NCBI GenBank assembly: GCA_025331565.1
Contig: JAFREQ010000012.1
Location: 9,600,501-9,664,500, forward strand
Length of the DNA stretch: 64,000 nucleotides
DNA from: Holacanthus passer
Taxonomy: Eukaryota; Chordata; Actinopteri; Pomacanthidae
Reading direction: 5' to 3'
Shown: in pieces, positions 37,092 through 49,310 of the stretch
Position numbering within the stretch: the first letter of the stretch is position 1
How the letters are laid out: every line of letters begins with the position of its first letter
The notes under the pieces: model-generated
Database searches by the model: none
Told to the model about the DNA's origin: nothing
Seen by the model: the letters and a program-made list of their open reading frames with translations, nothing else
Translations under genes and position numbers: made by a program

Positions 37092-38960
37092 GAGAACAGA
37101 CATGAATTTTAACATCCCTTTATAATTTAGTACCTAATTGTAAAATTTAACCATTACTGAATAGTTTATGCTGAAATCTAACCAGCATTGAGTTTATAGC
37201 ATTGAAATGTTTTACTTTTAATCTGATTTTATGTGCCGTGAATTTTGAATTTTCCAGAAGGTCGTCTAAAATGGAGAAGTTTCAAAAACTTGATTTTTAG
37301 CTTTAAGATGACAACTTCTGTAATATTTAGAAAAACAACATGGAGTTGTTCAATTACTGACATTCTCGTCTAAAAAAAACTGGTCAAAAAGTCTGGTGGC
37401 TCAAATTGGATTGGCCAAATTCAGACAGCACCATTTTAACATCCAGGCTACCAAGAATAAGCAATCCAGCCTGAAAGGAACCCATTTGACTTCTGTCGTC
37501 TCGTGTTATGTTCTGTCATTCACGTGTTCATCTAACACTGCCTAAAATATGGGAGGAAGAAGGAGGCCCAGATGTTCAAGTTTGAATTTTTCATTTTTCA
37601 TTTTTCATCATGATTTAAATATTTAGATCAGCCACTTGAACATAGCCTCTTGAATATGAACATTTACATTTTCTATCTGAATTTAATTCAAGGAAAACCA
37701 CATAAATCAAAAAACATAAATTCAGATAGATGGTTTACAAACTGAAATGTTTGAATGCACTGAATTTAGAGGCGTATCAATTTCAACATTACCAATACAG
37801 TCAAGGTTGAATTTCACAATAAGATATTCAGTTGCTTCTAAGACTCAGATGATCTCAGTTATAACGTTCTTTTATTCAAACCAGAACCTGGTTGCCACAA
37901 AAACAAAGAGTGACTATAAAGGCTTTAAAAATTTCATGTGCTCACAATAAAATAATTGGATTCATAATTTCTTTCAAGCAACTTTCCAGACTGTTTCAAT
38001 CAGTACTTGTTTAATATTTTGTAAATATAATAAGCAGTCAGGCCAATTATGAAGTATTATTAATTTGCTCTTTGGTTCTGTGCTTTTCATTTGGAATATT
38101 CATTAGAGCTCAGGATGTATTATACAATAATGGTCTTATATAAGGCTCCCATAAGCCACAGCTGACTGTAAGGGTAAAATAAAAGAAAGAGCCTTCAAAG
38201 CTCTCTTCAGTGAGTTCAGTCTGCCTTGCACAGTCCACACAGAAGGAATATTCAGCGGCAGTAGATTCATAATGCAGCACAGATGAATACTTTGGTCTTT
38301 GCTGTAACCTTTCTCATTTTACAGAGGAGAAAATTTGTGTGAGGATGATTTTTTTTTTTTGTCCCACAAATGTGACAGAGTTCACTGCTGACCATTGTGT
38401 TGGCTGTGTTACGGAATCCATCTCTCTGTGTTACAGGTGCTGCAGTAACCTTCAAGCTCACCAGCGTGAAAGAAAAAACATACCTTTTTACATGTAGTCT
38501 GTTGCAGTCAGGCTGACTCGCTGTGAAAAGTGTTTTTTTTTTTTCATGTGACAGTAAGTCCTTGAGCAGCAAGCCTGCAGCCTTGAGTGATATAACAGCC
38601 TCTCGTTCACTTTCACCAATGATAATAGCTCTCGCAGCAAAATGGACCTCTACAATTTTCTTGCTGAATAGTGTAGGCAAGTTGGGAGGCTGTTTCTAAC
38701 AAGGCAACTTTTTTTGAAGGCAACTAAGATAACATTGATTTTGTTATTGTGATGTGTGTTTGCTTTTGTGTAGCAAACCTGACATTTAGGAAACACTTAT
38801 GTCACTATTCAATCTCATATACATTTTCAAAAAGTCCCTCATGAGGCATGTGCTAATCTTTTGAATCCCAAACATTGTTTCCAGAAGATGTTCTAGTTCT
38901 TTGACTACTTATTCCTCACTATGTGCATGTGCATGACTGAAGAGTTATGATTCAGCCATT
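37092..38960. other. 3' region of spmip4 and intergenic sequence
   Basis: The probable 3' untranslated region runs to about 37,970 (AATAAA at 37,946). The rest is AT-rich with no recognised gene. In human CYCS lies between the counterparts of spmip4 and osbpl3; no cytochrome c exon (CAQCH motif) was found here. Confidence 0.5.
37946..37951 (+). terminator. Polyadenylation signal AATAAA of spmip4
   Basis: First canonical AATAAA after the stop codon at 37,091, giving a 3' untranslated region of roughly 0.87 kb. Confidence 0.5.
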
Positions 38961-38963
38961 TGT

Positions 38964-38977
38964 CCAGCAGGTGGCAG
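38964..38977 (+). promoter_or_regulatory. CTCF-consensus motif upstream of osbpl3
   Basis: CCAGCAGGTGGCAG is a full match to the CTCF core, pointing right, some 400 bases upstream of the osbpl3 first exon. Motif evidence only. Confidence 0.5.
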
Positions 38978-39239
38978 CATATCATCATTTTCTGCACCAA
39001 GTTCTAGAATCGATCACTGACTTTATTTCTTTTTTTCTTATAAAGGTTATTTTGTCGTTTTGGTAATTTTGACATAATCTTTCCTATTTTCGCCATACAG
39101 CTAATTATAGAAATGAGTAATCCCTCTCCTTATTTACACATGAACACAGGATTGCAAGATTAAATTACATGTGCAATTAAACAATAATTAACCGACCTGA
39201 ATTAAATGACCTACAAAGTGATGAGTCGGACTTCATCTA

Positions 39240-39600
39240 CTCTGCGTGTCCTTGCTTTTGGGGTCCTCCTCAACGCGTCATGGAAAAGATACTGTCAATG
39301 ATAGAAGCCCCGCCCCCTTGGATGTGACGCATCGCTGCTGTGCATTCTAATTGGACGTCAGCGGCAGTCGGTCGCGCAGCTCCGCCTTCCGCCGTCCAGC
39401 GGTGGAGAAACTGATGCTGTTCAGAGCGGATAGTGCATGTGTGTGCATGTCAGAGAGAGGAGAGGACAGGCGCTGTGTTTGAGCCTGTAGTTTGAGGATC
39501 CGTTCACCACCTCGGTTTTGTCCTCTGGGGTAAATCAAACCGAGTGTTTCCAGGATCCGAGCCCTCAACACCTGGAATTCACATCTGCAACTCTGTCAAG
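39240..39600 (+). promoter_or_regulatory. osbpl3 promoter and non-coding exon 1
   Basis: A GC- and CpG-rich island in AT-rich surroundings. It holds an Sp1-type CCCCGCCCCC (39,308-39,317), an inverted CCAAT (ATTGG, 39,350-39,354) and an adjoining CRE-like GACGTCA (39,354-39,360). Exon 1 ends with CTGTCAAG|GTGAGT at 39,600. It carries a 22-codon upstream open frame (39,414-39,482). The transcription start probably lies between about 39,360 and 39,415. Confidence 0.6.
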
Positions 39601-42539
39601 GTGAGTGCGTTTTTTTTTCCCTTTGTCAGGTAAAATTGTCTTTCTTTTCCAAAGTCAGTCGTGTTTCCACTTGAAAACCACACCAGTTGAATAAGTCATT
39701 TAAAAGTTGCATTGCAGTGTTTAAAAACATTTCATATAGTTCAACAGAGAGCTGTAAAATGTCAGAGCTCACCTGTAAAGCCTTTAAGTGAAACAACAAT
39801 AAACTACGTTTACTACCACGTGACTTTCAGCACTAGGTTAAACTCTCATGTAGGGTTTTCCAGGCAGGTATGATCATCACATGTGATTCATACAATAAAC
39901 ACCAATACGTCCATCCATTCAGTCTCCATGGTTACTCTGAGCCCCCCTTCCTCTTCCCATCAAGTTGTGGAGGATAAGTCAGCTGTTTCCATATAAACCT
40001 AATACACGGTTTGGGTCTCTGCAGTGTCAGTGGAAGCTTCCACTATAACCCCATCTCAAGTCAAATGTATGAATAATGTGACTTTGTGAGTGGCTGTGTC
40101 TCTCATGCTGAGTGGATGTAGGTGTGTGTGATAATGATGACAGGTGAGCACAGATAGGATCCAGATTCAATCAGGGCTTGAGCTCAGCATCTCACACTCG
40201 CTACACAGTGTTTGCTGCAAAAACAGGAACGTGGATGATTTTGCAATATTTGTTTTTACTCTGCAGATGGAAAATGTATCGGGACACTCCCTGATAATTA
40301 CAATTCTGTGTAACTCCATAATAATAGTGATCATCAGAGTGAATATGGGGCTTGTGGCGAAACTTTCCAGTCAAATGTCTGTTGATCCTAAATGATCTTT
40401 GTGAGTCAAAGCTGTTGGTTGAATATTACTGCGGCTCACTCACGGAGAAGCTGTAATTTTAGGAGGTACACGCTGGTATCTCAGCTCTTTAGGGTGTTGT
40501 GTCAATAGTGCAACAGAGAAGGCTTTTCAGGCGCTGTGTGTGTTTTGGAAGATGTGTGAGGCTGATTAGGGGCCACTGAGGGCTTGGAGTGGAGCATGGA
40601 GTGAAAAAGGGGGATGGTGCCCACATCCTGCCTCAGACTGGTATACAGGTGAAGGACAAAATCACACGCAGAGGAAAAGTCTTGAGGATGAATTCTCAAG
40701 ATTAGAGACTTGAAACTTGCTTGTTGAAACATTCCTACCTATTCAGCATGTGGACTCCTTCATCTTTTTCACTGTCACTGCTGTGTGGACTGATGGTGGT
40801 TGATCAAAATGTCAGTCATGCAGCTCCTGAGGTTTTTCAGTTCTATCACACCCAGGTCAGCGATCGCAGTCGAACAAAGGGAGACTATGAGGGAGAGGAA
40901 TCAGTAGAATTTGTGGAATGCAGCAGCAGGAAAAAAACATCTTTGCCTGTACAAGACATGTATTTAAAACAGCAGTGGGGCTTTGCATTGCATGAGACCA
41001 CCTCCATGGTAATTTCAGTTTTCCCCCCAGCGTCCAGCTGAATCTTTGAATACATGTGCACAACCTGTAATCTATTAGATTCCATTGTGATCATCAATCA
41101 TGCATTTTTATGCTGAGTTTTCACATTAGATCAAAAGTTTCTGCAGTTTTCCAGATCACCTGCTGTGTATTGTTGCTCCTCATGTAGTTCTGGAGAGGAA
41201 TATTGCACAGATCAGTCCAATGAATTGATATTTACTAATCAATATTTCCCTTGCATTGATTAACACCATAGAGATAGTTGTGGATGTAGTATAGAGTTGT
41301 AAATGTACAGGTCAAAACAGTATTATAAGTCACACAGTAACCTTTACAGTATTGGTCAAGAAAAAGAAAAACACTTTTTGGACTATCCACTCAACACCAA
41401 GTGAATAATGCAGGAAGTGGATAAACAGGGCCGGTGTAGCGTCTGGTGTGAGCGTCTCGTGCATGAGGCAGGTGTTGCCTCTTTCTGTGTGGGCAGTAGG
41501 CCTCCATAAATAATTCATGTGGTTTCATATGTAAACAGGTAGATGTGGTTTTAGGCTAAAATTATGGATCAAGACTGCTTTTTTCACATTTCATTTCATT
41601 TGTAGCACATACAGAACGAAATGCATGAAATGACAACAATATTTCAGTTACATTTGTATCGGATGAATAAGATCACCAGTAATTTATTACATAATTTTGT
41701 CTGTCCAGTCAAAGTGACTTGGATTATACAACTATATGACATTGTATTTTTAATGACAGGTTGCTGCTCTTGTCTTCAGCCTCCTCTGGGCAACAGAGAG
41801 GCTGAACGAAGCGGCTCATTTCATAACTCCCTTACAGGCTGCCAGATATCAGCATGAAATTTTAACGAGGGCAGCGCAAGCAGATACTTTTAACTGAAAA
41901 ACAATAGCTCATTCCAGGAGCAAAAACATGTTTTCACTGAACTCATCCATACAGTCTTGGTCATTCTCTTGGTCTGTAGAGCTAAATTATTCAAAATGTT
42001 CTTTCATCTTAAAGGATGGGAGCTTTCATGTACTTAAATAATGCAGGGCTTTGAGTCTGAAAATAATATTTTCAGCTTGTCTATACTCAATTTTACATTT
42101 GGACAAATGTCAATCTTGACTGGTCAGTAGCATTTAAATCATTATGCATACATCCTCCACACTAATATCTATATATACTAATAAAGAATGTCACGTTGGT
42201 GATATATTTAAATATGACTTTAAATATGGATTTTGACCTCTATCCTGACGGCACCTAATCAGCTGTCATTGTCAGATTTTGACCAGCACTTCATCTGTTC
42301 AAATTCTGCCAGTGTGGAATAATTTTGTTTCTGTCTGCACAAGATCAGCTAAATTTCATGCCTGCTTGTTTTCACAACAGCAGCAATAGCCTATCGTATT
42401 TTCAGAGAGAGAGTTCTGTTGCTTTGTAGGTTTGACGGTTTCATCCTATCCAATGAAAAAGGAGTCGTGTGCGTTTTAAACATTTAGATGTAATAATGTT
42501 GTGCAATATAAAATGAATGTCAGTCCAGAAACCTCAGGC

Positions 42540-42680
42540 CTTTTTAGCAAGGCTAGAAGCTTGGCTCTCAGGATGGAAATGTTGGCCTGTGTGTCAGTCA
42601 GTCCACCACTTTGATATCTCGACAACTGTTGGACAGATTGCTGTTAAATTTTGTATATTTTGCTCATGTCATTTTGTTTA
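42540..42680 (-). repeat. Inverted fragment of the 'CATGGCAATCC/TCATGGTGGCGCTA' family
   Basis: CAGTCCACCACTTTGATATC, then CGACAACTGTTGGACAGATT, is the reverse of the closing block seen at 49,250-49,310. Confidence 0.45.
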
Positions 42681-45019
42681 GTCTTGTTGCTATACAGTGA
42701 CAGATTTCATGATTTCATTGCTTCTGCATTAATGGAATTAACTATTTCAGTCATAATGTCAGTCCAGTGCAGCTTTTTAAGATGAAGTGTTGGTTCTCTT
42801 GTGTGGATCATATAGTGAAAAGTTCACTGTGGGATTACATTTACAGATTACATACATTTCTCTGCAGTAAATTAGTTAAAAGCTGGAAATTAGGTCAATA
42901 AAACTCTACAAATGTGAAAAAATGAGATCTGATCACACCACAGCTCTGACAACACACAGTGCAAACATTGTCTTCTGTAACACATCTGCAGCCAAACCAC
43001 AAATATACAAGCTTGTCAGACATGAAATTTGGTGCTGCTCTTTCAAAGCTCCTTTCCTTTTGTCTCTTCAAGGAAGCTATAGTTTGAGTCAGCCCTCGGT
43101 GCTGTGACAGTCTATCTTCTATGATATACTGTAACACAGAGGGATTCATGCTGAAGGCTCACCCATACTCCAGTCCTGCGAGTAAGGAATGTTTTACTGA
43201 TGGAGTTTCAGGCATGAAGTAAATCTCTCAAGATGTGGTTCTAAGTCAGACGGTTTATCTCTGTCTGTCCATAAATGGAAGCTAATGGAAGACGATGCCA
43301 TGTCTAAATATATCTGCACTGGAAGGACTTAGAGATTGCTTGTGGCAGCGCAGATGTTCTTTCTAGTTTTTGTGATATCTTCTTTGTAAGCCTATTTTTG
43401 TGATTGCATCCATTATTATGAGGCATGCAAACAATGACATGGACCCTCTCAATGTCATCATCTTTCACTCTGGGTCAACACCTCTGAACTAATATGAGAA
43501 TTGGAGTGGATCTTAATCAGAGCATTGGTTGAGTTGTAAGCGCTGCAGTTTTGGATTTGGGGAGAGAAACAGCTGGATCACAACTGTCACACAAGCTGCT
43601 ACACAAGAGCATTTTGTATGAAGTCCAGTGCATTTATGCCTTTTCCACACTCTGTTGTCAGCGAGTATTGGGCTAAGCTGTGACTCCACTGGGCGTCCTA
43701 ATGAGCTGGTGTTGAGTTATGAGGCTGTCAGGTTCCCACACAATGTGAATGTAACAAAGGAGAGGACCTTTGCGACGCTCAGGGCAGACAAGAGAGAGAA
43801 AAGGAGACAGAGAGAGGGAGGACGGGGGGCATGGGAGGGGAGGGAGTGTGACGAGGATGTGGTTGATTAACAGGATGCGCTGTGGCGTTTGTGTGTGACA
43901 CAGAGCCTGTCATGTGTCAGGCAGCAGCACATGAATGAAAAGACGGCCTTTGCAGCAGGAAGTTATCGAGGAGGGACGTTTCTTCTTCATTATCACAATC
44001 ATGAAGCAGCCAGTGCCTTCTCTGAGGGTGAATATGAGGAGAAGAGAAGGCTTGAAACTCAATTTCATATTGCCAAAACTGTTAGATTGCAGACAGAGAC
44101 AGACGTGCGCACTTTAAGCCTAACATGGCGAGCTTGGATTTTGGAGGAGCTCCCTGGCCTTGGCAACCTTTCACCACGACGCCTTAAGCAGATCAGGAGC
44201 AGGCGTTACCATCTGCGTGTCTCTTTCAGAGAAGATGTGGCCGCGCACGCAGACGTGGGCTGGCAAACCCTGCTTGGTGAAGAGATGTACTAATGAATAA
44301 TAGATCTCATGTTGGGATGAAGCCAGTTTTGTCTCTGTGTCAATCCTTTGGGCTAATGGCTCGCTGGGTGCTTCCATGCTGACCTGTGATGTTGCTTGAA
44401 GAGTATATTTGAAGAGAGCAATTTTTCTAGGCTCTGTTGTGCCCTCATTCTGCAGATAGATGTAAGAAGAGGGATTTTGCCCGACTCCCTGTTACACTGA
44501 TCAGATCTTTCTGGGAAAGGATATAGGGCAGAAGTAACAGCTGGGGAGGGCGATTAATTACTGCCCCTGATAAAAGTAACAGTCTTTCACAGGGGGGAAG
44601 ACCAGAGACGTTCAGGACTGACTTGTTCTAGTTACCATGATAACTCTTCAGACTCAGATAAGAAGATGATTCAGACTGAGACAGCAGTGTGACTTCTGCT
44701 CTCCGACTGATTGCAGCCTGCTGAAGAACCTTATCTAAAATTCTAATCAGATCAATTTGAATGACACCATCTGAGAAGTATGGCTTTCACATTTGAATTG
44801 CTCGTCTCTTAAGTTGTCCCCAATCAGACACCAGCTACTATTGCTTATTAAACAACAGTCATACATTTTAAAATATTATACAAAATTATGCACAGAAAGA
44901 CAAATTACGTCACATAAGACAAAAATGGCTGCCATAAGTTATAGCTATAGAAGAAGATTCTTTATTCGTCTAGGTAGAGAAACTGCTTAAGATCTTATCC
45001 AGGCTCTAATTTTTTCCAT

Positions 45020-45530
45020 GACAATGTGAACAGCACAAATCACATGCGATCTGATTCTTTCATATGTTTCACTAAATCAGATACAGGTTTAATTTTTTGC
45101 AGTGTGACCTCTGTGTAAACTGTTATATTGGAATTCAAGTGACTTTTACGTACTTGCTTGCCTGAACTGACTGTCTTAAGTAACAGAGCTTCAGATCGGA
45201 CAAGAGTCATCATGGCAGAATCTACAATGTTTATCCAAGATATTAATTTCTGCCCAAACCCAAATCTACTAAGTGCATGGTAAAGACTCCACTTCCACCC
45301 AGTCATAAGCTTTATCTGCATCTAACACGAGAGTCACTTTTGTTCAAGGACAAGGTGGAGTGTCTAGGACATAATTGTCGAGGATTAAAGATCATGAAGC
45401 CAGTTTGATCTGGTGAGATTACTGAGAGAAGGTGAAGTTACTTTTAATAATGATATAGGAGGAGATGAAGCACAATTAAGCAGTAGGGGTAGGATGTGTT
45501 GTTAGGTCACCTGACTGAAATCTAATTTGA
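45020..45530 (-). mobile_element. LINE (L1/Tx1-like) reverse transcriptase fossil
   Basis: On the minus strand, broken frames give a SPDQTGF-like block (about 45,400), a DADKAY-like block in another frame (about 45,330-45,310), and then YHALSRFGFGQKLISWI (about 45,285-45,235). These are the consecutive signatures of an L1-clade reverse transcriptase before its catalytic YxDD box. Several frameshifts and stops; 3' and 5' parts are missing. Confidence 0.7.
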
Positions 45531-46004
45531 GGAAGGAGCCTTGAGTGAGTACGTTCGAGGCTTTCTCCCCTATGCTTTTACGTTGAGAATCTCTTCCTCT
45601 TCTTGCTTAGTGGAAAGTAAATTGAATCCGGTTTGTAGGGAGAGGCTCTGTTTATAGAGTTCAGGAGGCCGAGTATGAGTGCTGCTGATCTAATTGTAGT
45701 ATGAGACTATGTTGCTCCTTTTAATGGTTCCCACTTCCTTTTGTTAAAGAGCGAGCTATAGACCAGACCACTATTGTTGGTGTTATTATCATTTCACAAA
45801 TTTTGTATACTGAAAAGTATGAGACGCCATTTACAAGAGAGCACTCAATCATCTGTTTGAAGTGTGTTCGTGTCTGAAGGAAGTGGATTGTCAGCCTTTA
45901 GAAATCGTGTTCATTCAGTGAAGTAGACTGTGTATAATAATACATTTTCACACAAGTGATATGACTGAGTTTCTGAAAAATAAAAACTTTTTACTTCTAC
46001 ATTT

Positions 46005-46100
46005 TAAAGCTATGATTTTGACATTTTGGTAAATACGCTCATTGGCTTTGAGAGAAGCACGCAGATGGGAGAACACATCAATCTCCACCTCTTACTATCA
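46005..46100 (+). repeat. Fragment of the 'ACATTTTGGGAAATACGC' family
   Basis: GACATTTTGGTAAATACGCT, CATTGGCTTTGAGAGAAGC and ATCAATCTCCACCTCTTA follow the family's opening block. Confidence 0.4.
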
Positions 46101-48779
46101 AAAGAAATTAAAGTATTACCAATAATGTTAAACTATTACTTATACAAAATCTTTTGCATTTTATTCATTTGAATTTTTTCCCCTTGAAAGCATAATTTTG
46201 ATTTCTGCTGATTTCTGACTCCACCCTTTCCTTTGCTGTTTTTACATCAGGGTTTCTCTTCCCCTTCCAAGAAAGGGTTGTTCTGCATTTCAATAATGAA
46301 ATAACAATGACTAAGTGGCATCATCCCAGCAGGGTAATGCATAGATGTAATAAGATTACTGTTATTAAAGTGGTAACTTGTAGCTACAAATGAGAGCCCA
46401 GTGTGCCTCCATTGGTGGGAACAGTGATCAGAAAATGCTCCTAATGACTGCGTTGTTTCCAAAGGAAAGAATAATCTGTGTGCTCAAAACAAATCAACTT
46501 CTGATTAGTTTATCCTGCAGAGGAAAATTACAGGCAATCAAAAATTTAGCAAAGGGGGTTCTGATTTGGGTTTATCCAGCCGGATGGATGGCGGCACTGG
46601 AGGGAAGGTAAATGACTTTCCTCACCAGAGTCACCAGTTTGCTTTGTCGCTAAAAAGCTTTGTATTGAGAGGAATGATCTGTCAGAGAATGGCTGGTGGA
46701 CTGAGGAGATAAGGTGGTTACCACAACACCACGTTAGGCGTTTGGTGAACGGCGTTTGTTTTGTCGAGTTTAGGCTGATTGTTCCGGAGCTGAAAAGACC
46801 AGAGAGGAGCTCGGAGCAGGGGTTTGCCTCTTGGAGCAATTTTAAATCAACATTGATTTTCTTATATTCCAATAATTCTGTCCTATCAAACCAGCACATC
46901 ACACATTGAAGGGAATCTATTTAGATTACGTTGAAAAGCCATTCTTTTTATCTAATGAAATCAAAGTTGTTTTTTTCTTTTCGAGTCTTTCAAGGCTATT
47001 TCATAAACATAAGCCTCATAAACATAAGGAGCTGGCTGCTTGGCTGGAAATATAATTCCACTCTCAAGGCTAGGTTTTGCATATGAAATGTTATTTAAGA
47101 GATTATATAAACCTCTATGTTTTTAAAGGTTATCTAAATATAATCTTATCAGTTTAGTAAACTACTTTCTGCTCTAAGAGTTCAGACACTTTTCTCTCTG
47201 CTCTCTTTCATTCTTTTGCTGATATCCTGGTTTTTGTCTGTCAAAAGCTTCGAAAGTGGATCCTGGATGCTTATAAATCACTAGGATATTAATTTATGAA
47301 AGACACAGAAGGCTACGACCATTTTTTTAATTACTTTTTTACCACTGTGTGAGCATGACCTCCAAACAGCACAAGCATTTTTACCGTCTGTAGGTGGAAA
47401 CCTGGGATTAAAACAGGGGCAAGATGGTAAAATCTGTGAGCTGCACAGAATCTGAGCAACTGACTGAGAGGATAACACATATTTAAAAGAAGAAGCATGA
47501 GCAGTTCATTGACTCTGTAGCAGCTACTGTACAAGGTGCTGAGAACGGACAGACTTTTATACACTGGATTACCTCAAATGTAGAGCATGCAGTCACGGAT
47601 TTGGCTGACACGCTGCCCTGGATGTGTCCTAACGCCACTGGATTAGCTGTCATGGCTTCTGAACCAGCCTTCCCTAATGACACTTCTTCCTGGCACAGCG
47701 CTGGTGCGAGACCGAAAACATCAACTCCAGCCAGGACGTGGACTGACGGTATTCGCTGGAAAGGCAAATCAAATAAGAGAGGACCAACTAAATGTTCTAA
47801 ATATTCTTATGCATTCTCTGTGTTCTATTTTCTTCCGAATTTTTATCTCATTTTAACTTATCGAATGGATTTTTATTCACATCATATTTTACATTGATTA
47901 TGGCATCCTATCCCTGTTTTCATGTTCATTCTATGTCTTTCTGTTTTATGTGAAACACTTGGTAATTTTTTTGTTGATTTCTTGTATGACAGGTGCTAAA
48001 GTTTGTTACTGTTATTAAAGTTTGTATTTTGAGATGACTCATTTTCCACCTGGGGCCATGCTGCCCTCTCAAATAGCTCAAAACATTTTCTCTCACTTGT
48101 CATTTCTGAACTCCAGCAGTATTGTCTCAGTTACACTCACGTTGTGATGTCATATTTCTGAATGGTGGTGTGATTTTGAGTTTGTTGAAATCCAACTATT
48201 TGATTTTCTGCGATGCATCAGTGTGTGCTGTCATTTTTGCAAACATGACTCTATTTCCCAGGAAAGCTACACTGTGGGGGTTCAACTATGAGATGTGTTT
48301 CCTGGTGAGTCACGTCCTAATGATGCCTGAAAGCCTGTTAGGTTTGCCGGCCCTTCGGCAGACTCTGGAGACAGCGGAGGGACAGAGGAACATCTGCAAC
48401 ATGAACTGCAGAATGTAATAGACGGCTCTCAGCTTCAGTTAATCTAGTTAGAGCAGCTTAAAAGGACATTAAGCCATCTATAACTTTTAACTGAGATCTG
48501 TTGGTGGCCGAGGATTTGTTGACAGTTTTCTGCTTCAAACTAACAAAACCAGGAGAGGTTATGCTCCATAACAGAGTTTTTGTTTTGTCAAGTGTCTGCG
48601 GACATTTATAGTTGTTTTGTGCAACTGGATAATCAGATTTTTATTCATTATATATAGTGATATGTGGTATATGCTTGCCATTGAGCATCATGGTGGGTTA
48701 TGTGACTGGTGAGTCCATCCAGAGACCTTTGTTGCGAAATGAACGAAATGTTAGTCAGACATCAGTTTTGAACTTCGGT

Positions 48780-48860
48780 ATTTGGTATTTTTCACTCTTT
48801 TCTGGCAACAGTTTGACAGATTAACCAATAATGCAAATAATTGTTGGTTGCAGCCCCTGA
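48780..48860 (+). repeat. 3' fragment of the 'ATTAATCGATT' family
   Basis: GACAGATTAACCAATAATGC, then AAATAATTGTTGGTTGCAGC, is the characteristic end of the element seen at 14,700-15,027. Confidence 0.4.
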
Positions 48861-48879
48861 TGCTTAGCAGGTAAAATTA

Positions 48880-49310
48880 GTGTAGTGTATTAGCACGTTA
48901 ACATTTGCTAATTAGCACTGAAGACAAAATACAGCTGGATGGGGGATACATGCTGATGGGGATGTCCTCAGTTTTGCAGCTATTTGGTCATAAATGTAAG
49001 AGTCACACAATTCCAGTTTTGACCTGCTGGTGACACCAGAATAAAATTCAGGGGCTCACCAAACTTTTGTTCTAACAATTCATACTGAGACATGATTGTT
49101 TGTACTAAGTTCCATGGCAATCCGTCCAATAGTTGTCAAGACATTAAGCTTAAAACCACCAATGTCAACCTCATGGTGGCGCTAGAGGAAAAGTCAAATC
49201 ATTTGACTCCATCCTCTGGGAACCATGAATGTCTGGTTGAAATTTCATGCCAGACCATCCAAAAGTTGTTAAGATATTTCAGTTTGGACCAAAGTAGTGG
49301 ACCAACTGTC
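48880..49310 (+). repeat. Second copy of the 'ATTTGGTCATAA / CAACCTCATGGTGGCGCTA' family
   Basis: Blocks in order: ACATTTGCTAATTAGCAC, GCAGCTATTTGGTCATAA, GTTCCATGGCAATCCGTCC, GTCAACCTCATGGTGGCGC, TTTCATGCCAGACCATCC, GATATTTCAGTTTGGACC. It matches 12,290-12,800 block by block. Confidence 0.65.

Noticed and set aside
43889..44293. 134-codon plus-strand open frame in osbpl3 intron 1
   Set aside because: No recognised motif, no acceptor or donor that would join it to the gene, and it starts inside ordinary intron sequence.
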